Shown here piece after piece: positions 63,964 to 64,000 of a DNA stretch of 64,000 nt. The stretch's first letter is position 1, and each line of letters begins with the position of its first letter. Both the position numbers and the translations under genes were made by a program. Origin of the DNA: Microbacterium commune (GTDB lineage: Bacteria > Actinomycetota > Actinomycetes > Actinomycetales > Microbacteriaceae); contig NZ_JACSPX010000003.1 in the NCBI RefSeq assembly GCF_014836945.1, positions 408,707 through 472,706 of the forward strand, given 5' to 3'. A model generated the notes under the pieces. That model was not told the origin of the DNA and ran no database searches. It saw nothing but the letters and a program-made list of their open reading frames with translations.

Positions 63964-64000
63964 GACCGACTCGACGAGCAGACGAGAAGGGCGCCGCCCC

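Overview
The window is a 64 kb stretch of chromosome from a high-GC actinobacterium, most likely a Microbacteriaceae member close to Microbacterium. The evidence is the very high GC, frequent GTG starts, 4-bp GTGA/ATGA gene overlaps, OpcA beside Zwf, a DUF222/HNH (13E12-type) protein, DUF3099, a zinc-free type B L31, and the actinobacterial gene order recO-uppS-(dusB)-dgt-dnaG. It is core chromosome: about 58 genes, one tRNA, and no rRNA, CRISPR, insertion sequence or prophage that I can see.

Layout. 0-13 kb: leuA, a TRIC-type channel, recO-uppS, a frameshifted DUF222/HNH gene, a P-loop kinase, a DsbA-family protein, glutathione peroxidase, dusB-dgt-dnaG, a lone ABC ATPase and tRNA-Asn. 13-17 kb: a compact DevR/DosR-type dormancy module, consisting of flavodoxin, a GAF-GAF histidine kinase with a DosS-like HHPPM motif, a DevR-like response regulator and a universal stress protein. 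17-20 kb: diaminopimelate dehydrogenase, peptide deformylase and a DMT transporter. 20-28 kb: one minus-strand pentose-phosphate operon, tkt-tal-pgi-zwf-opcA-pgl. 28-30 kb: heme O and heme A synthases (ctaB, ctaA), convergent on a long terminator. 30-34.5 kb: sufB-sufD-Rieske-sufC-sufT behind a structured leader. 34.5-36.5 kb: the biotin ECF transporter bioY-M-N. 36.5-44 kb: an ABC-F protein, SURF1, small actinobacterial proteins, fabG, serB, glgC/glgA and a lone ABC ATPase. 44-51.5 kb: L31 type B, an exonuclease, a LysE exporter, ssb, a lipoprotein, EttA, two thioesterases and an unknown protein. 51.5-57.4 kb: mscS, truncated hemoglobin and a FAD dehydrogenase in one coupled operon, then aminopeptidase N. 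57.5-64 kb: ferrochelatase, rpiB-nei, an alanine/glycine symporter, a PaiB-like protein and an amidohydrolase.

The most interesting system is the 13-17 kb module. Three 14-bp near-palindromes matching the mycobacterial DosR box core (GGGAC....GTCCC) lie upstream of the flavodoxin, the response regulator and the Usp gene. Each sits 22 or 23 bp upstream of a plausible -10 hexamer, placing its centre near -42. This suggests a self-contained, autoregulated hypoxia/redox switch with a flavodoxin and a Usp as its local outputs.

A second window-wide signal concerns starts. About 19 genes have a TAnnnT-like -10 hexamer exactly six bases before an ATG or GTG, with no usable Shine-Dalgarno, as expected for leaderless mRNAs. 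I used this to choose several starts. Third, the hexamer GGATGC/GCATCC recurs in coding sequence on both strands and brings in the otherwise rare codons GAT and GCA, which suggests selection on the DNA word itself.
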